A stretch of 42,723 bases of DNA. Source: a virus. This document shows positions 1-7,734 of this stretch, piece after piece (the stretch's first letter is position 1; every line of letters starts with the position of its first letter). The notes under the pieces are model-generated. The model did not search any database. It saw nothing but the letters and a program-made list of their open reading frames with translations, and was not told the DNA's origin. Position numbers and translations under genes: made by a program. The stretch is from IMG/VR virus record IMGVR_UViG_3300033148_002732, positions 1-42,723 of that record, one strand, 5' to 3'.

Positions 1-569
1 TTATTATTAACTATATCTATCAAAGCATAATGCTTTAACAGATAACATTCCCAGTCTTTTCTATAGTCAACATGCCGCACTTCATATTCAATCACTATAA
101 GCTTTGGCTTGAATACATTAAAATCACATCTTGATAAAACCTTCTTTTCATTAGTCTCTACATCAATATTGACTAAGTCACACTCAAGGTATTCTGGGTG
201 CTCTGAATAAATAGTATAAAGCGTTTTGCAGGGCACAACATATGACTCTTTACCCTGGCTAGCGTAATCTTCTCCTATAACACTTCCACTAATAGCAGTA
301 CTATACATTGTAACTTCACCATCGTAATCACTAACAGCCACAGGAAAAAACTTATCTCGTGGCCTTTTCTTTTCCCATAACTCTTTATAGCCAGGTAATG
401 GGTCAAAAGCTAGCCCGTGCCAACCAAGTTCATAAAAATGAAACGTATTAGAATATGTATGAGGGTCACCTGCTCCTATATCTAAATACAAACCCCTTTT
501 AGCACCGCCTATGTATTTAATTATACGCTCATCCTCATTGCACTGACCATAAAAACCATTAGAAATCAT
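1..569 (-). CDS. FkbM-family methyltransferase, C-terminus cut by window edge
   Basis: A frame opens at ATG 569 and runs leftward off the window after 189 codons. It is a SAM-dependent FkbM-type methyltransferase, a family that O-methylates sugars. The SAM-binding motif I (YLDIGAGDPHTYSN) is near residues 28-41. The final visible residues, DIVNN, match the paralogue at 41987-42592, which has about 12 more residues. The first ~75 residues are nearly identical to that paralogue and the rest is clearly diverged. The start lies 11 bp inside the end of the preceding GT2 gene, so translation is probably coupled. Family is well supported; the acceptor sugar is unknown. Confidence 0.85.
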   Translation of the reverse strand, partial: MISNGFYGQCNEDERIIKYIGGAKRGLYLDIGAGDPHTYSNTFHFYELGWHGLAFDPLPGYKELWEKKRPRDKFFPVAVSDYDGEVTMYSTAISGSVIGEDYASQGKESYVVPCKTLYTIYSEHPEYLECDLVNIDVETNEKKVLSRCDFNVFKPKLIVIEYEVRHVDYRKDWECYLLKHYALIDIVNN

Positions 570-1287
570 TTAATATACTCCTTGGTTGCTTGGGGTCACC
601 AAGCTTCTTGCTCTTAAGCAGGCGAATTGTTTGATTTAAATCTTTCATCATCTTATTATAAATGCCTACACGATCTGGGTTTAGCGGGAAATTGCTTTCT
701 TTCGGGTGCCAGTGATGATAAGAATGCGTTAAGTCTACTGGTAAACAATGTATAACACCCAGAATATGTTTTGCTCTCATATAAAAATCATTATCTTCAG
801 CGCCATATCCGAAGTAACTTTCATTCATACCACCGATACTCCAGAAAAACTCTTTATCTACATACCAGGCTCCTCCGGCAGTTTTAACCTCTTTGTAGTT
901 CTTTTTGCGTGGCTCTGGATTGTCTCTACCCACCTGAAGGAGTATATCTCTATAGCCTACACAGAACTTATTCTTTGGAAACTGATCAAACATCTCCAAA
1001 TAATCCTCTGGAAGCTGCATATCAGCATCTAAAATCACACAATTGTTACTTTTTGCCTGCCGTACGCCTACATTTATACACCAACTCTTGTTAAAAGGCT
1101 TCTCATAGCGAAGAATTATGTGATTATTGAATTTAAAGGGTACTTTGCTATGCTTTTCAAAGAGCTCTTCTACTAAGATAACTTCGTAATCCATATGAGT
1201 CTGGCTAAAGACATCCGCCATAAGACCATAAAATGCTCGTTTTCTAGTAGAATCCCCGTCTGTATATGGTATTATTACACTAATCAT
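559..1287 (-). CDS. Family 2 glycosyltransferase
   Basis: A 242-residue GT-A fold glycosyltransferase of family 2. The N-terminus MISVIIPYTDGD is the usual first strand of the nucleotide-sugar binding domain. VILDADMQLP (about residues 83-92) carries the DxD-type metal motif. GGAWYVDKEFFWSIGGMNE and GYGAEDNDFYMRA resemble the acceptor and catalytic ED region of polypeptide-GalNAc/chondroitin-type GT2 enzymes. No membrane segment is seen, so it is probably cytoplasmic. It overlaps GT10-like upstream by 4 bp and FkbM downstream by 11 bp. Its last ~47 codons recur almost unchanged at the right edge of the window. Donor and acceptor are not predictable. Confidence 0.85.
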   Translation of the reverse strand: MISVIIPYTDGDSTRKRAFYGLMADVFSQTHMDYEVILVEELFEKHSKVPFKFNNHIILRYEKPFNKSWCINVGVRQAKSNNCVILDADMQLPEDYLEMFDQFPKNKFCVGYRDILLQVGRDNPEPRKKNYKEVKTAGGAWYVDKEFFWSIGGMNESYFGYGAEDNDFYMRAKHILGVIHCLPVDLTHSYHHWHPKESNFPLNPDRVGIYNKMMKDLNQTIRLLKSKKLGDPKQPRSILNDF

Positions 1288-2126
1288 AGCTTTTTAATGG
1301 TGCTATATACCTTTGCCCATAATTGGAGTTTATTTAAAATATTATACCGAGCTTCTTCTATAGCTTTTAGATTTGCTATATCACTTTGTACAACCCGTAT
1401 AAGCTGATGACAATCCATGTCACCTATATAAGCAAAGGATTCCTTGGGTATATATTTCTCTAAACCTGTACCGCCCTTATAAAATGGCATACAGTACATA
1501 AGTAGCGCATCAGCAATTCGTTCTGAAAAGTAGTTCTCTGCATAGGCATCAAACTCTAAGGAAAATCCGTAATCAGCTAAGATTTCCTTGCCATACCAAT
1601 GCTCGGTTATATTACCGAGTACACCCCTATATGATTTGGATATTGCACCCGTATGTGGAGTCCTACCATAAACATCAACATTTGCTGGATAGTTCGTACA
1701 AAACTCCTCCATATAAGCAAGGCGATCTTTTTGGTAATCCTGACCGTCTGAAGTAGTCATTATACAAATTAATGGCTTGGTCTTTACAGGACACTTCATA
1801 GCAGAAAGAATATCGTAATCGTAATTGAGCCACCACTCAAGAAACCCAGAAGTATTTTTGTAATTGATACTGGCTATACATTCATCTGGGCTTGGGTCAA
1901 AATAGCCAGGATACCCTGTAGGGTGAGCTGATATATAAATAGCCTTTTTAGGATCGAACTTATGTCTTGTTGTCTTGTCTATGATAATATGAAAATCTGC
2001 TTCGTCAGGATTGGTAACCCCAACCATATCCTTCCATTTACCTGAACGATTAGGCGTCATCTTGCTGTATACTTCTAACGTCTTATCATGTTCCCAGTTA
2101 TCATATATGAAACAGACCTTAACCAA
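1284..2126 (-). CDS. GT10 (fucosyltransferase)-like glycosyltransferase
   Basis: A 280-residue protein whose C-terminal half resembles family 10 glycosyltransferases. YGFSLEFDAYAENYFSERI, followed by DALLMYCMPFYKGG and YIPKESFAYI, follows the GT10 pattern (F-E-N...Y-EK-DA-P-Y-G...IP..SFI). The N-terminal half begins with a Rossmann-like strand (VKVCFIYDNWE). GT10 enzymes move fucose or a related 6-deoxysugar from a GDP-sugar, which fits a GDP-mannose 4,6-dehydratase in the same cluster. Start codon overlaps the end of the 951-residue gene by 8 bp. The family call rests on motif recall, and the exact sugar is inference. Confidence 0.65.
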   Translation of the reverse strand: MVKVCFIYDNWEHDKTLEVYSKMTPNRSGKWKDMVGVTNPDEADFHIIIDKTTRHKFDPKKAIYISAHPTGYPGYFDPSPDECIASINYKNTSGFLEWWLNYDYDILSAMKCPVKTKPLICIMTTSDGQDYQKDRLAYMEEFCTNYPANVDVYGRTPHTGAISKSYRGVLGNITEHWYGKEILADYGFSLEFDAYAENYFSERIADALLMYCMPFYKGGTGLEKYIPKESFAYIGDMDCHQLIRVVQSDIANLKAIEEARYNILNKLQLWAKVYSTIKKL

Positions 2127-4974
2127 TTAAAACTCCTAGGTGTGAAACACCTGCGTAACGAAGTTTAATAATTGTAAAACTCTTAACTCCAGCGTCAGTT
2201 AATTCTTTCCATAGAGAATCATATGTATACCAGCGACGATGTCGTAGGTGCATATAATTATCATCCTTGTAGAAGGTGACATCTTTACTATCTTTGTAAA
2301 TTTCACTTCGATCTTTATTAAGATCCTTCTCTTCTTTTTCAATGGTATCAAACGGAATTACCTCCGGATGATGCCACTCATGCTCCAACGGAACAGTAAT
2401 AACTACACGCTTTGCAACCCTAACAGCCTCTTTAATAGCTTGCTGTGGAGCTTCAACGTGCTCCAATATCTCTCCCAGTATCGCAACTTCAAACTCCTTA
2501 TCTTTAAAAGGTAGCTTTTCAGCATTAGCTTGGACAAAGTTTTCTACATTATGCCAAGTGTCAATATCAACTCGTGTCATGTTTGGGTAGTCTTTAAAAA
2601 GACGACCATTAGCACAACCAATTTCTACAGATTTTGATTTCTTATGCACATGATCACGCATCCATTCCATGCGCCCTTGAACCTTAGTTGATACATCTAC
2701 CGGGAATAACTCTGTATGCCAGTCTGAAGCAACCATACCCCAAGAATTATCAGGTAGATAGTGTTCTGGCACTTCAAATTTTAAGTCACCTTTTAAGGCT
2801 TTAAGAAGCGTTTCCTTGAACTTTTCGTTAGTTACTGCTAACGGGTTACGTTCACCCAGAACATAGGCATCATTAGTCACGGGAATACAACCGCAAGCTA
2901 TGGCTTTTGTTAAAGCAATACAATTGATTTCCCCAGAGTATTCACAAGGGTAAGCAAAGATACCTGCTTTGGAGTATTCTTTGAGTAGTTCTTTATGCCC
3001 TACTCTACCGTGTTCATGTACACCTTCTTGCTGCATTTTCTTAAGCATTGAAGCTTTCCACCCGGTATCACGAAGATCACCAGAAGCAACAGCCCTATCA
3101 TAAGAATTCCATCCATAATAGATATGTAGCTCAGCATCAGATACATCTTTCCTAATGCCCGACCACATATCAAGGATGGTCTCTAAACCCCTATTATAAC
3201 TTGAAGCATAGATAATCCTATGAGGGTTACGGATTTCATCCAGCCCCACAAAGTCTTCCGGTACAATTCCGTTAGTAGAAATAAATATCTTCTCTTTCGG
3301 TACTACATCTGGAAGTAGTGAAGCATGATATTGAGAAAGAACAACTATCTTATCAAAGGATCCCACGGACTCTTTGTCAAAAGGCATATTGAGTGGGAGA
3401 TCGTGAACCCATATAATCTTTTTTCTAGCCTCTATACCATATACAAATATGTTAGTACGCCATGATATTAATATGTTATGAGCATCTTTATTATTAAACA
3501 TAACGGGGTTCTTATAAATAACTCCATCATATTCACCCTCATCATCACCACAGTCACAATATACGGTTACATTATAGCCATGCTTAGTAAGTTCTTTGGA
3601 TAGCTGAATTACAGCCTCTTCAGACCCCCCTATACCGCTATCAACCGATTTTGGTGACCATGACTCCCATGTAGTACCACAGTATATTTCAACATCTTGT
3701 TCTCCCCATTGCTTAATGGGTAAAAAGGCGTTACGTGCTTTAGCAATAGAGTTGTGTTGATAAAGCTCTTTAGGGACACTTTTGACTAGGTCGACAATTC
3801 CATCTGGATTTTTATCCCTAGTAAAAGCCAATAACCAAGTAAAATGTTTTACATACTTATCATGATAATAAGCGTCTTCGAAATTCTTCTCGTTCCGCTT
3901 AATATATTCCATTGTAGGAACATATTTCTTGACCTTCTGGAATAACTTCCACGCCTTTTCAAACTCGCCAACCTGATAATAGCAACAAGCTAGAGACATC
4001 ATGGGTCTCCATGTGCGATTCGACGGGTCTACAATAATATTTGTACGTGGTTCTGGCTTACTGAAACCCATGACAGCCCACTCAATAGCCTTTTTCCACT
4101 TCTCTTGCTGAAAGAATGTATCATGTAATTCAAAATACGCATCTGGATATTCAGGTATCTCTTGTAGAGCTTCAAATGCGCAAGCCGTACTCTGTGCATA
4201 CTCTTTCATCGCCCGATACATATGAGCCATCTGACACCAGCTTAAATATCTATCTTCACTCCAGCCCGAACCTTTAATGTGATGTTCAAGGAAAAATATA
4301 GCCTGCTTAAAATTACCAACCCCCATAAAGGATCTACCGAGATAAGCTATGGTTCTAAGATCAGTTTTTTCCTTGTCTTTATTGTATTCAGCGACGAGAT
4401 ATTTTATATTGCGCTTAACACTATCAAGCGAATGTTTTCTATCTATATGGTGCTCAATTTTCAATGAGTTATCTTGCACCATCACAAAATTAAAATTCTT
4501 CTTGGGTAAAACGTTCTCGTGTATATGTTTATTCCAATAAAGCTGGGAAGAATTTTCTATAATTGTTTCCCTATAATGAGCGGCATTTGTATTTCCCCAC
4601 TCATCCTTAGCATAATCGTAATATGTTGAAATAATAGATATTTTTTCCCTAGCTGCACGATCTACTATTTTTTGTATATTCTCTGGGTTACTAATAGAAT
4701 CATCTGTGTCTAACCGAAAATAATACAGTGTTTCACATTTACTAGCTAAAAAGTTTCTTTTCCTATCAAAAAATATACCACCAAAATCTTTTTCTTCCTG
4801 TGACTGCTCATATTTAAAAATTCTAACTTTGTCGCCATCTAACTCTTTAAATTCATCAGTTAATTCATCAACCGCAATGTGTATAGCTGTAAAATACTTC
4901 TGGTATGAATCAATAATATTTCTAACTTTTCCAATTTCATTCTTTGCAATTACATGCAAGGTTATACCTGTCAT
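2119..4974 (-). CDS. 951-aa fusion: GT2-like, TPR, GT4 glycosyltransferase, methyltransferase
   Basis: A single frame with four recognisable parts. Residues 1-200 are GT2-like (ITLHVIAKNE at the start, RLDTDDS with a DxD at 87-93). Residues 205-365 hold helical TPR-like repeats (NFKQAIFFLEHH, EYAQSTACAFEAL, EFEKAWKLFQKV). Residues 430-755 form a GT4-type GT-B enzyme (GIGGSEEAVI at 446, SSYNRGLETI at 591, and the acidic/glycine region around 677-700 with AIACGCIPVT). Residues 770-951 form a class I methyltransferase (VEIGCANGRL at 783, EILEHVEAP near 835). It could extend and cap one glycan on a single scaffold. It overlaps both neighbours by a few bases. Domain calls are firm; substrates are unknown. 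Confidence 0.88.
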   Translation of the reverse strand: MTGITLHVIAKNEIGKVRNIIDSYQKYFTAIHIAVDELTDEFKELDGDKVRIFKYEQSQEEKDFGGIFFDRKRNFLASKCETLYYFRLDTDDSISNPENIQKIVDRAAREKISIISTYYDYAKDEWGNTNAAHYRETIIENSSQLYWNKHIHENVLPKKNFNFVMVQDNSLKIEHHIDRKHSLDSVKRNIKYLVAEYNKDKEKTDLRTIAYLGRSFMGVGNFKQAIFFLEHHIKGSGWSEDRYLSWCQMAHMYRAMKEYAQSTACAFEALQEIPEYPDAYFELHDTFFQQEKWKKAIEWAVMGFSKPEPRTNIIVDPSNRTWRPMMSLACCYYQVGEFEKAWKLFQKVKKYVPTMEYIKRNEKNFEDAYYHDKYVKHFTWLLAFTRDKNPDGIVDLVKSVPKELYQHNSIAKARNAFLPIKQWGEQDVEIYCGTTWESWSPKSVDSGIGGSEEAVIQLSKELTKHGYNVTVYCDCGDDEGEYDGVIYKNPVMFNNKDAHNILISWRTNIFVYGIEARKKIIWVHDLPLNMPFDKESVGSFDKIVVLSQYHASLLPDVVPKEKIFISTNGIVPEDFVGLDEIRNPHRIIYASSYNRGLETILDMWSGIRKDVSDAELHIYYGWNSYDRAVASGDLRDTGWKASMLKKMQQEGVHEHGRVGHKELLKEYSKAGIFAYPCEYSGEINCIALTKAIACGCIPVTNDAYVLGERNPLAVTNEKFKETLLKALKGDLKFEVPEHYLPDNSWGMVASDWHTELFPVDVSTKVQGRMEWMRDHVHKKSKSVEIGCANGRLFKDYPNMTRVDIDTWHNVENFVQANAEKLPFKDKEFEVAILGEILEHVEAPQQAIKEAVRVAKRVVITVPLEHEWHHPEVIPFDTIEKEEKDLNKDRSEIYKDSKDVTFYKDDNYMHLRHRRWYTYDSLWKELTDAGVKSFTIIKLRYAGVSHLGVLIG

Positions 4975-5462
4975 ATTTTCTCCGGTATAGAGAACGCTGG
5001 AAATGCTTTCATAAATTTCCTCATGTCCTCCTTGGTTGCGAACAGTTTCTCATTATACAGTCTTTTAAAATAAGCCCTTAAATCTTGAAATAGCCTCGGA
5101 GGTAACGATAACCCATACCGCATTGTTTTGGTTTTATTAGCCCCGTGTGCATTAACCCGCTCCTTACGTAACTCTTTATTTTGACGTATTAAAGCGTATG
5201 TATGATCTTTATTATTACCAATCTGTGGGTTGTCACAACACTGAAAAACGCTCTTAAGACAGTGCTCGCATCTTAATATAATCTGTTCTTCATTCTTATC
5301 TTCTGAAACAATATTTTGTTTCTTCAGAACTGGTCTCGGACTCTCACAACAAGGTAAATAATCATGACCACAATTATTACAATACATGGTTGGATCTTTA
5401 AGCCACGTACAAATAAACGCATGAGCCGCTACCATCTTATCATTTGTTTGAACGATTGCCAT
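4971..5462 (-). CDS. Cysteine-rich putative zinc-binding protein downstream of capsid
   Basis: A 163-residue protein of unknown function. Two similar cysteine clusters (CNNCGHDYLPCC and CEHCLKSVFQCC) suggest a duplicated zinc ribbon. The C-terminal 50 residues are basic and helical. The frame is open to 5495, but ATG 5462 has GAGGA seven bases upstream, so it is preferred. That start lies inside the last 23 bp of the HNH gene. It is the last gene before the glycan cluster. In head modules the gene after the capsid often encodes a decoration or completion protein, but nothing in the sequence proves that here. Confidence 0.7.
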   Translation of the reverse strand: MAIVQTNDKMVAAHAFICTWLKDPTMYCNNCGHDYLPCCESPRPVLKKQNIVSEDKNEEQIILRCEHCLKSVFQCCDNPQIGNNKDHTYALIRQNKELRKERVNAHGANKTKTMRYGLSLPPRLFQDLRAYFKRLYNEKLFATKEDMRKFMKAFPAFSIPEKI

Positions 5463-5940
5463 GCTTAATTCCTCTATTATTACGAAATTTGTCAACTATA
5501 CAATGACAATTTTCGCATAGGGTTATACCATTAAAAATATCAAATCTTAGGTGTTTAAACTCTGCAAATGGTAATATATGATGAGCTTCTAGGCGGTCAT
5601 TATTGACACCACACCCACGACAAGAATAATTATCTCTTTCATATACTGCTTTTCTCCAAATGTCATAATCTGAAGATGTTCTTAAGCGTATAGTTTCAGA
5701 AGTTACTCCGCCCTTCCAAGAACCATTTTTACTACCTACATTTTTACCTTTTAAAGATTTTCTTAAAGAATTTTTCCATTTATCAGAAAATGTTTTTCCA
5801 AGATTTGGCTTTCTACCAACACGTGCTTTCTTTAACTTATTCTTATGGGCATCTGATAGAGGTTTACCTTTTTTAGCCATAGACATTTTTTGTAATGTTT
5901 CTTTGCTATATATATTTTTTTTACCTTTATTCCAAACCAT
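5440..5940 (-). CDS. NUMOD3-HNH free-standing homing endonuclease
   Basis: A 166-residue homing endonuclease of the HNH type. Residues 10-75 carry repeated NUMOD3 DNA-binding motifs (SKETLQKMSMAKKGKPLS, SDAHKNKLKKARVGRK, GSKNGSWKGG). Residues 95-155 form the HNH nuclease with paired zinc cysteines (CRGCG, CENCH) and catalytic EAHHILPF. Such enzymes nick DNA near their own insertion site and spread by homing. It is wedged between the capsid gene and the zinc-binding gene, with no sign of its own intron. A GGAGGG ribosome binding site precedes ATG 5940 and is enclosed in a strong predicted RNA structure. Confidence 0.9.
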   Translation of the reverse strand: MVWNKGKKNIYSKETLQKMSMAKKGKPLSDAHKNKLKKARVGRKPNLGKTFSDKWKNSLRKSLKGKNVGSKNGSWKGGVTSETIRLRTSSDYDIWRKAVYERDNYSCRGCGVNNDRLEAHHILPFAEFKHLRFDIFNGITLCENCHCIVDKFRNNRGIKHGNRSNK

Positions 5941-5946
5941 AATACC

Positions 5947-5992
5947 CTCCAGTTAACATTGGGGGAAGGAAACTGGAGTAACCAACCCCCAA
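5947..5992 (-). promoter_or_regulatory. Predicted pseudoknot or paired hairpins hiding the HNH ribosome binding site
   Basis: In the leftward mRNA, TTGGGGG (5992-5986) can pair with CCCCCAA (5965-5959), and CTCCAGTT (5978-5971) can pair with AACTGGAG (5954-5947). The two perfect stems interlock in H-type pseudoknot order. The second stem covers part of the GGAGG just upstream of ATG 5940. Either a pseudoknot or alternating hairpins would limit translation of the endonuclease. The pairing is read directly from the sequence; the regulatory role is inferred. Confidence 0.5.
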
Positions 5993-6027
5993 CATTGATA
6001 TTACTTTACTACAGATTTAAGCAGAAT

Positions 6028-6779
6028 TTATATGTGCTGATCCGCCCAATATCCGCAGTCATAGTGGTGATTTTCCAAGCAGAGTTCACCAACAACGTTT
6101 CCACCAGTGAAGTCACCAGTCTTGGCGATATCCTGTAGGAACGGTTTACGGAGATATGCTATTTTGAACATATCCTCGTTAATACATACAACACCATAGT
6201 TAGTGTCTGTTCCAGATATAGAAACATACCTGTGTGCAAACAACTTAACTACAGAAGCAGCATCTGATTCATATATATCAACCGCATTCACCAATCTGCG
6301 ATCTTTTGCATCAAGGTTCATTGTAGAATTAGCAGTGAAACCACTAATCTTGCGTTTCATATACATAGGACAATATACTGCATTTACCATGGTAGACGTA
6401 TTATCCCAAACTGCCTGAAAATAATCGTTTAACATAGTCTCAGTCATAGATATACCTGACTGGGCGGTCAATAATGACAAGGAAGCTTTTACACCCCTTG
6501 ACTGTCTGGCTACATCACTTTGACCTGATGCTAAAGATCCACGCATCATAGCGTACTCTGCGTCGTTCTTCCACATCTTCATAGCCTTTACTTGCTCATA
6601 GCGATACCTATCATCAAAACCAGCCATATCAGTATCTCTGATTGTATCAGAGACCTTATAGCCTTGCTTAATCAGCTGAGTATAGTTGTTAAGCCTTGTT
6701 GGATCAGTAAGGTTATGATAAGTAACGTCTGCACCTTCAAGCTGTGCGTTTGCTTTCACTGAATTCAACGTGTCAATTA
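6028..6779 (-). CDS. Major capsid protein, SU10/DUF5309 type, exon 2
   Basis: The second exon of the major capsid gene encodes about 250 residues. Features typical of the SU10-type HK97-fold capsid family are DTLNSVKANAQLEGAD at the exon start, YRYEQVKAMKMWKNDAEYAMM in the spine helix, and the C-terminal KPFLQDIAKTGDF with a final GYWADQHI. There is no ATG at the start of this open frame. It continues upstream into the intron boundary and must be joined to 7584-7728. Joining T 7584 to T 6779 gives HEW-L-I-D-T-L in frame and a total of 298 residues. It lies downstream of the scaffold-like gene. Confidence 0.88.
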
Positions 6780-7583
6780 CAACGAAACATATCGTTAGAC
6801 TATATCTTCCACCGTATTATTACGGATAGGATTGGTTTGTAAAAAATACCTTAATTTATATGACATTGAGGGAATAATGTGTTTTTTAATAATTTTAATA
6901 AACTTAATTGAATTTGGTTTATTAAAATATAAACATGGATACTTACCTCCATGTATTAAAACACGAATATCAAGTTCTTCTTGAAAATATCTTTGTATTA
7001 TCTCATTATCTTTTTGTGAAAAAGAACAAGTACAAAGAAATAATTGAGGATATTTTCTATTATTAACTCCCGTTGTTCCATCATCCATAAACCAAGTTGC
7101 TAATCCTAATGAGGTTAATGTATTAAGTAACTTTCTTGATACCCTTTTTTTACCTTCTGGGTAAAACTTCTTTCGCAACATAGTAAAATAAGACAGGTTA
7201 CGGGTTCTTAATGTAAGTGTTGTGTATTCCTTTTTTCTTATTCTATGATAATGCGTTGCTTGTTTTATTCCAGATGATATAGGAGATAAAAAACTTTCTT
7301 TCCACTCCATATATTCCCTTTGTTTAGGTGAATGACATATCATTAAATGATAGTGTCTTGAGTCAGTAGATTTATATATGCCAGCATCACCAAACAAACT
7401 GCCAAAGAGCATTTCTCTTGCTTTCTTCGTTAAAGGATTTTGCATTTCTGCCTCCTTCACTACTAAATAATATTTTTTTAGTCGTTACACCTTCCTACCA
7501 TTGTAGGCTCGGCTCGGGATTACCTGTTAAGGTTTCCCCGAATTTCCAATCTGTTTTACGAAAGGCTAATCATTCTTATGAAA
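6780..7583 (-). mobile_element. Group I intron in the major capsid gene
   Basis: An approximately 804-nt insertion with group I core elements. GGTGTAACGACTA (about 7483-7495) fits the R element (5' strand of P7) and AAGATATAGTC (about 6798-6808) fits the S element (3' strand of P7); GACTA and TAGTC are complementary. A G-rich P3/P4-like region precedes R. The predicted 5' splice site follows a U and the intron ends in G, as group I introns require. The LAGLIDADG gene lies between R and S, in the P8 region. Splice sites are chosen from capsid homology and could be off by a few bases. Confidence 0.8.
6795..7445 (-). CDS. LAGLIDADG homing endonuclease inside the intron
   Basis: A 216-residue double-motif LAGLIDADG endonuclease. 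The two motif helices are LFGSLFGDAG (near residue 14) and GLATWFMDDG (near residue 120), each ending in the catalytic acidic residue. A GTG at 7460 is in frame, but ATG 7445 is preceded by GGAGG at ideal distance and is preferred. The enzyme would cut intronless capsid alleles and allow the intron to home; some also act as maturases. Its last codons (VEDIV then stop) are read from the intron's own S element, so the coding end and ribozyme core overlap. Confidence 0.9.
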   Translation of the reverse strand: MQNPLTKKAREMLFGSLFGDAGIYKSTDSRHYHLMICHSPKQREYMEWKESFLSPISSGIKQATHYHRIRKKEYTTLTLRTRNLSYFTMLRKKFYPEGKKRVSRKLLNTLTSLGLATWFMDDGTTGVNNRKYPQLFLCTCSFSQKDNEIIQRYFQEELDIRVLIHGGKYPCLYFNKPNSIKFIKIIKKHIIPSMSYKLRYFLQTNPIRNNTVEDIV

Positions 7584-7728
7584 ACCATTCGTGACGTATG
7601 GACTTCGCTGTGGAAGTTCCAAGACCACTCAATAATTGCGTCTCCGTTGGACTCAGATTAGTAATTATACTTAATAGATCCTCTCTCAGAGCTTCATCGT
7701 TATAAGTATAAGCAATATCTAGTGCCAT
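7584..7728 (-). CDS. Major capsid protein exon 1 (N-terminus)
   Basis: ATG 7728 opens a frame of 48 codons plus one base: MALDIAYTYNDEALREDL at the start, then SPTETQLLSGLG and AKSIRHEW. In SU10-type capsid proteins this N-terminal segment is followed by two residues and D(T/S)L, which is what the predicted splice to exon 2 restores. Without splicing the frame stops two codons later. It begins seven bases after the scaffold-like gene ends. Confidence 0.8.
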
Positions 7729-7734
7729 TCTATA

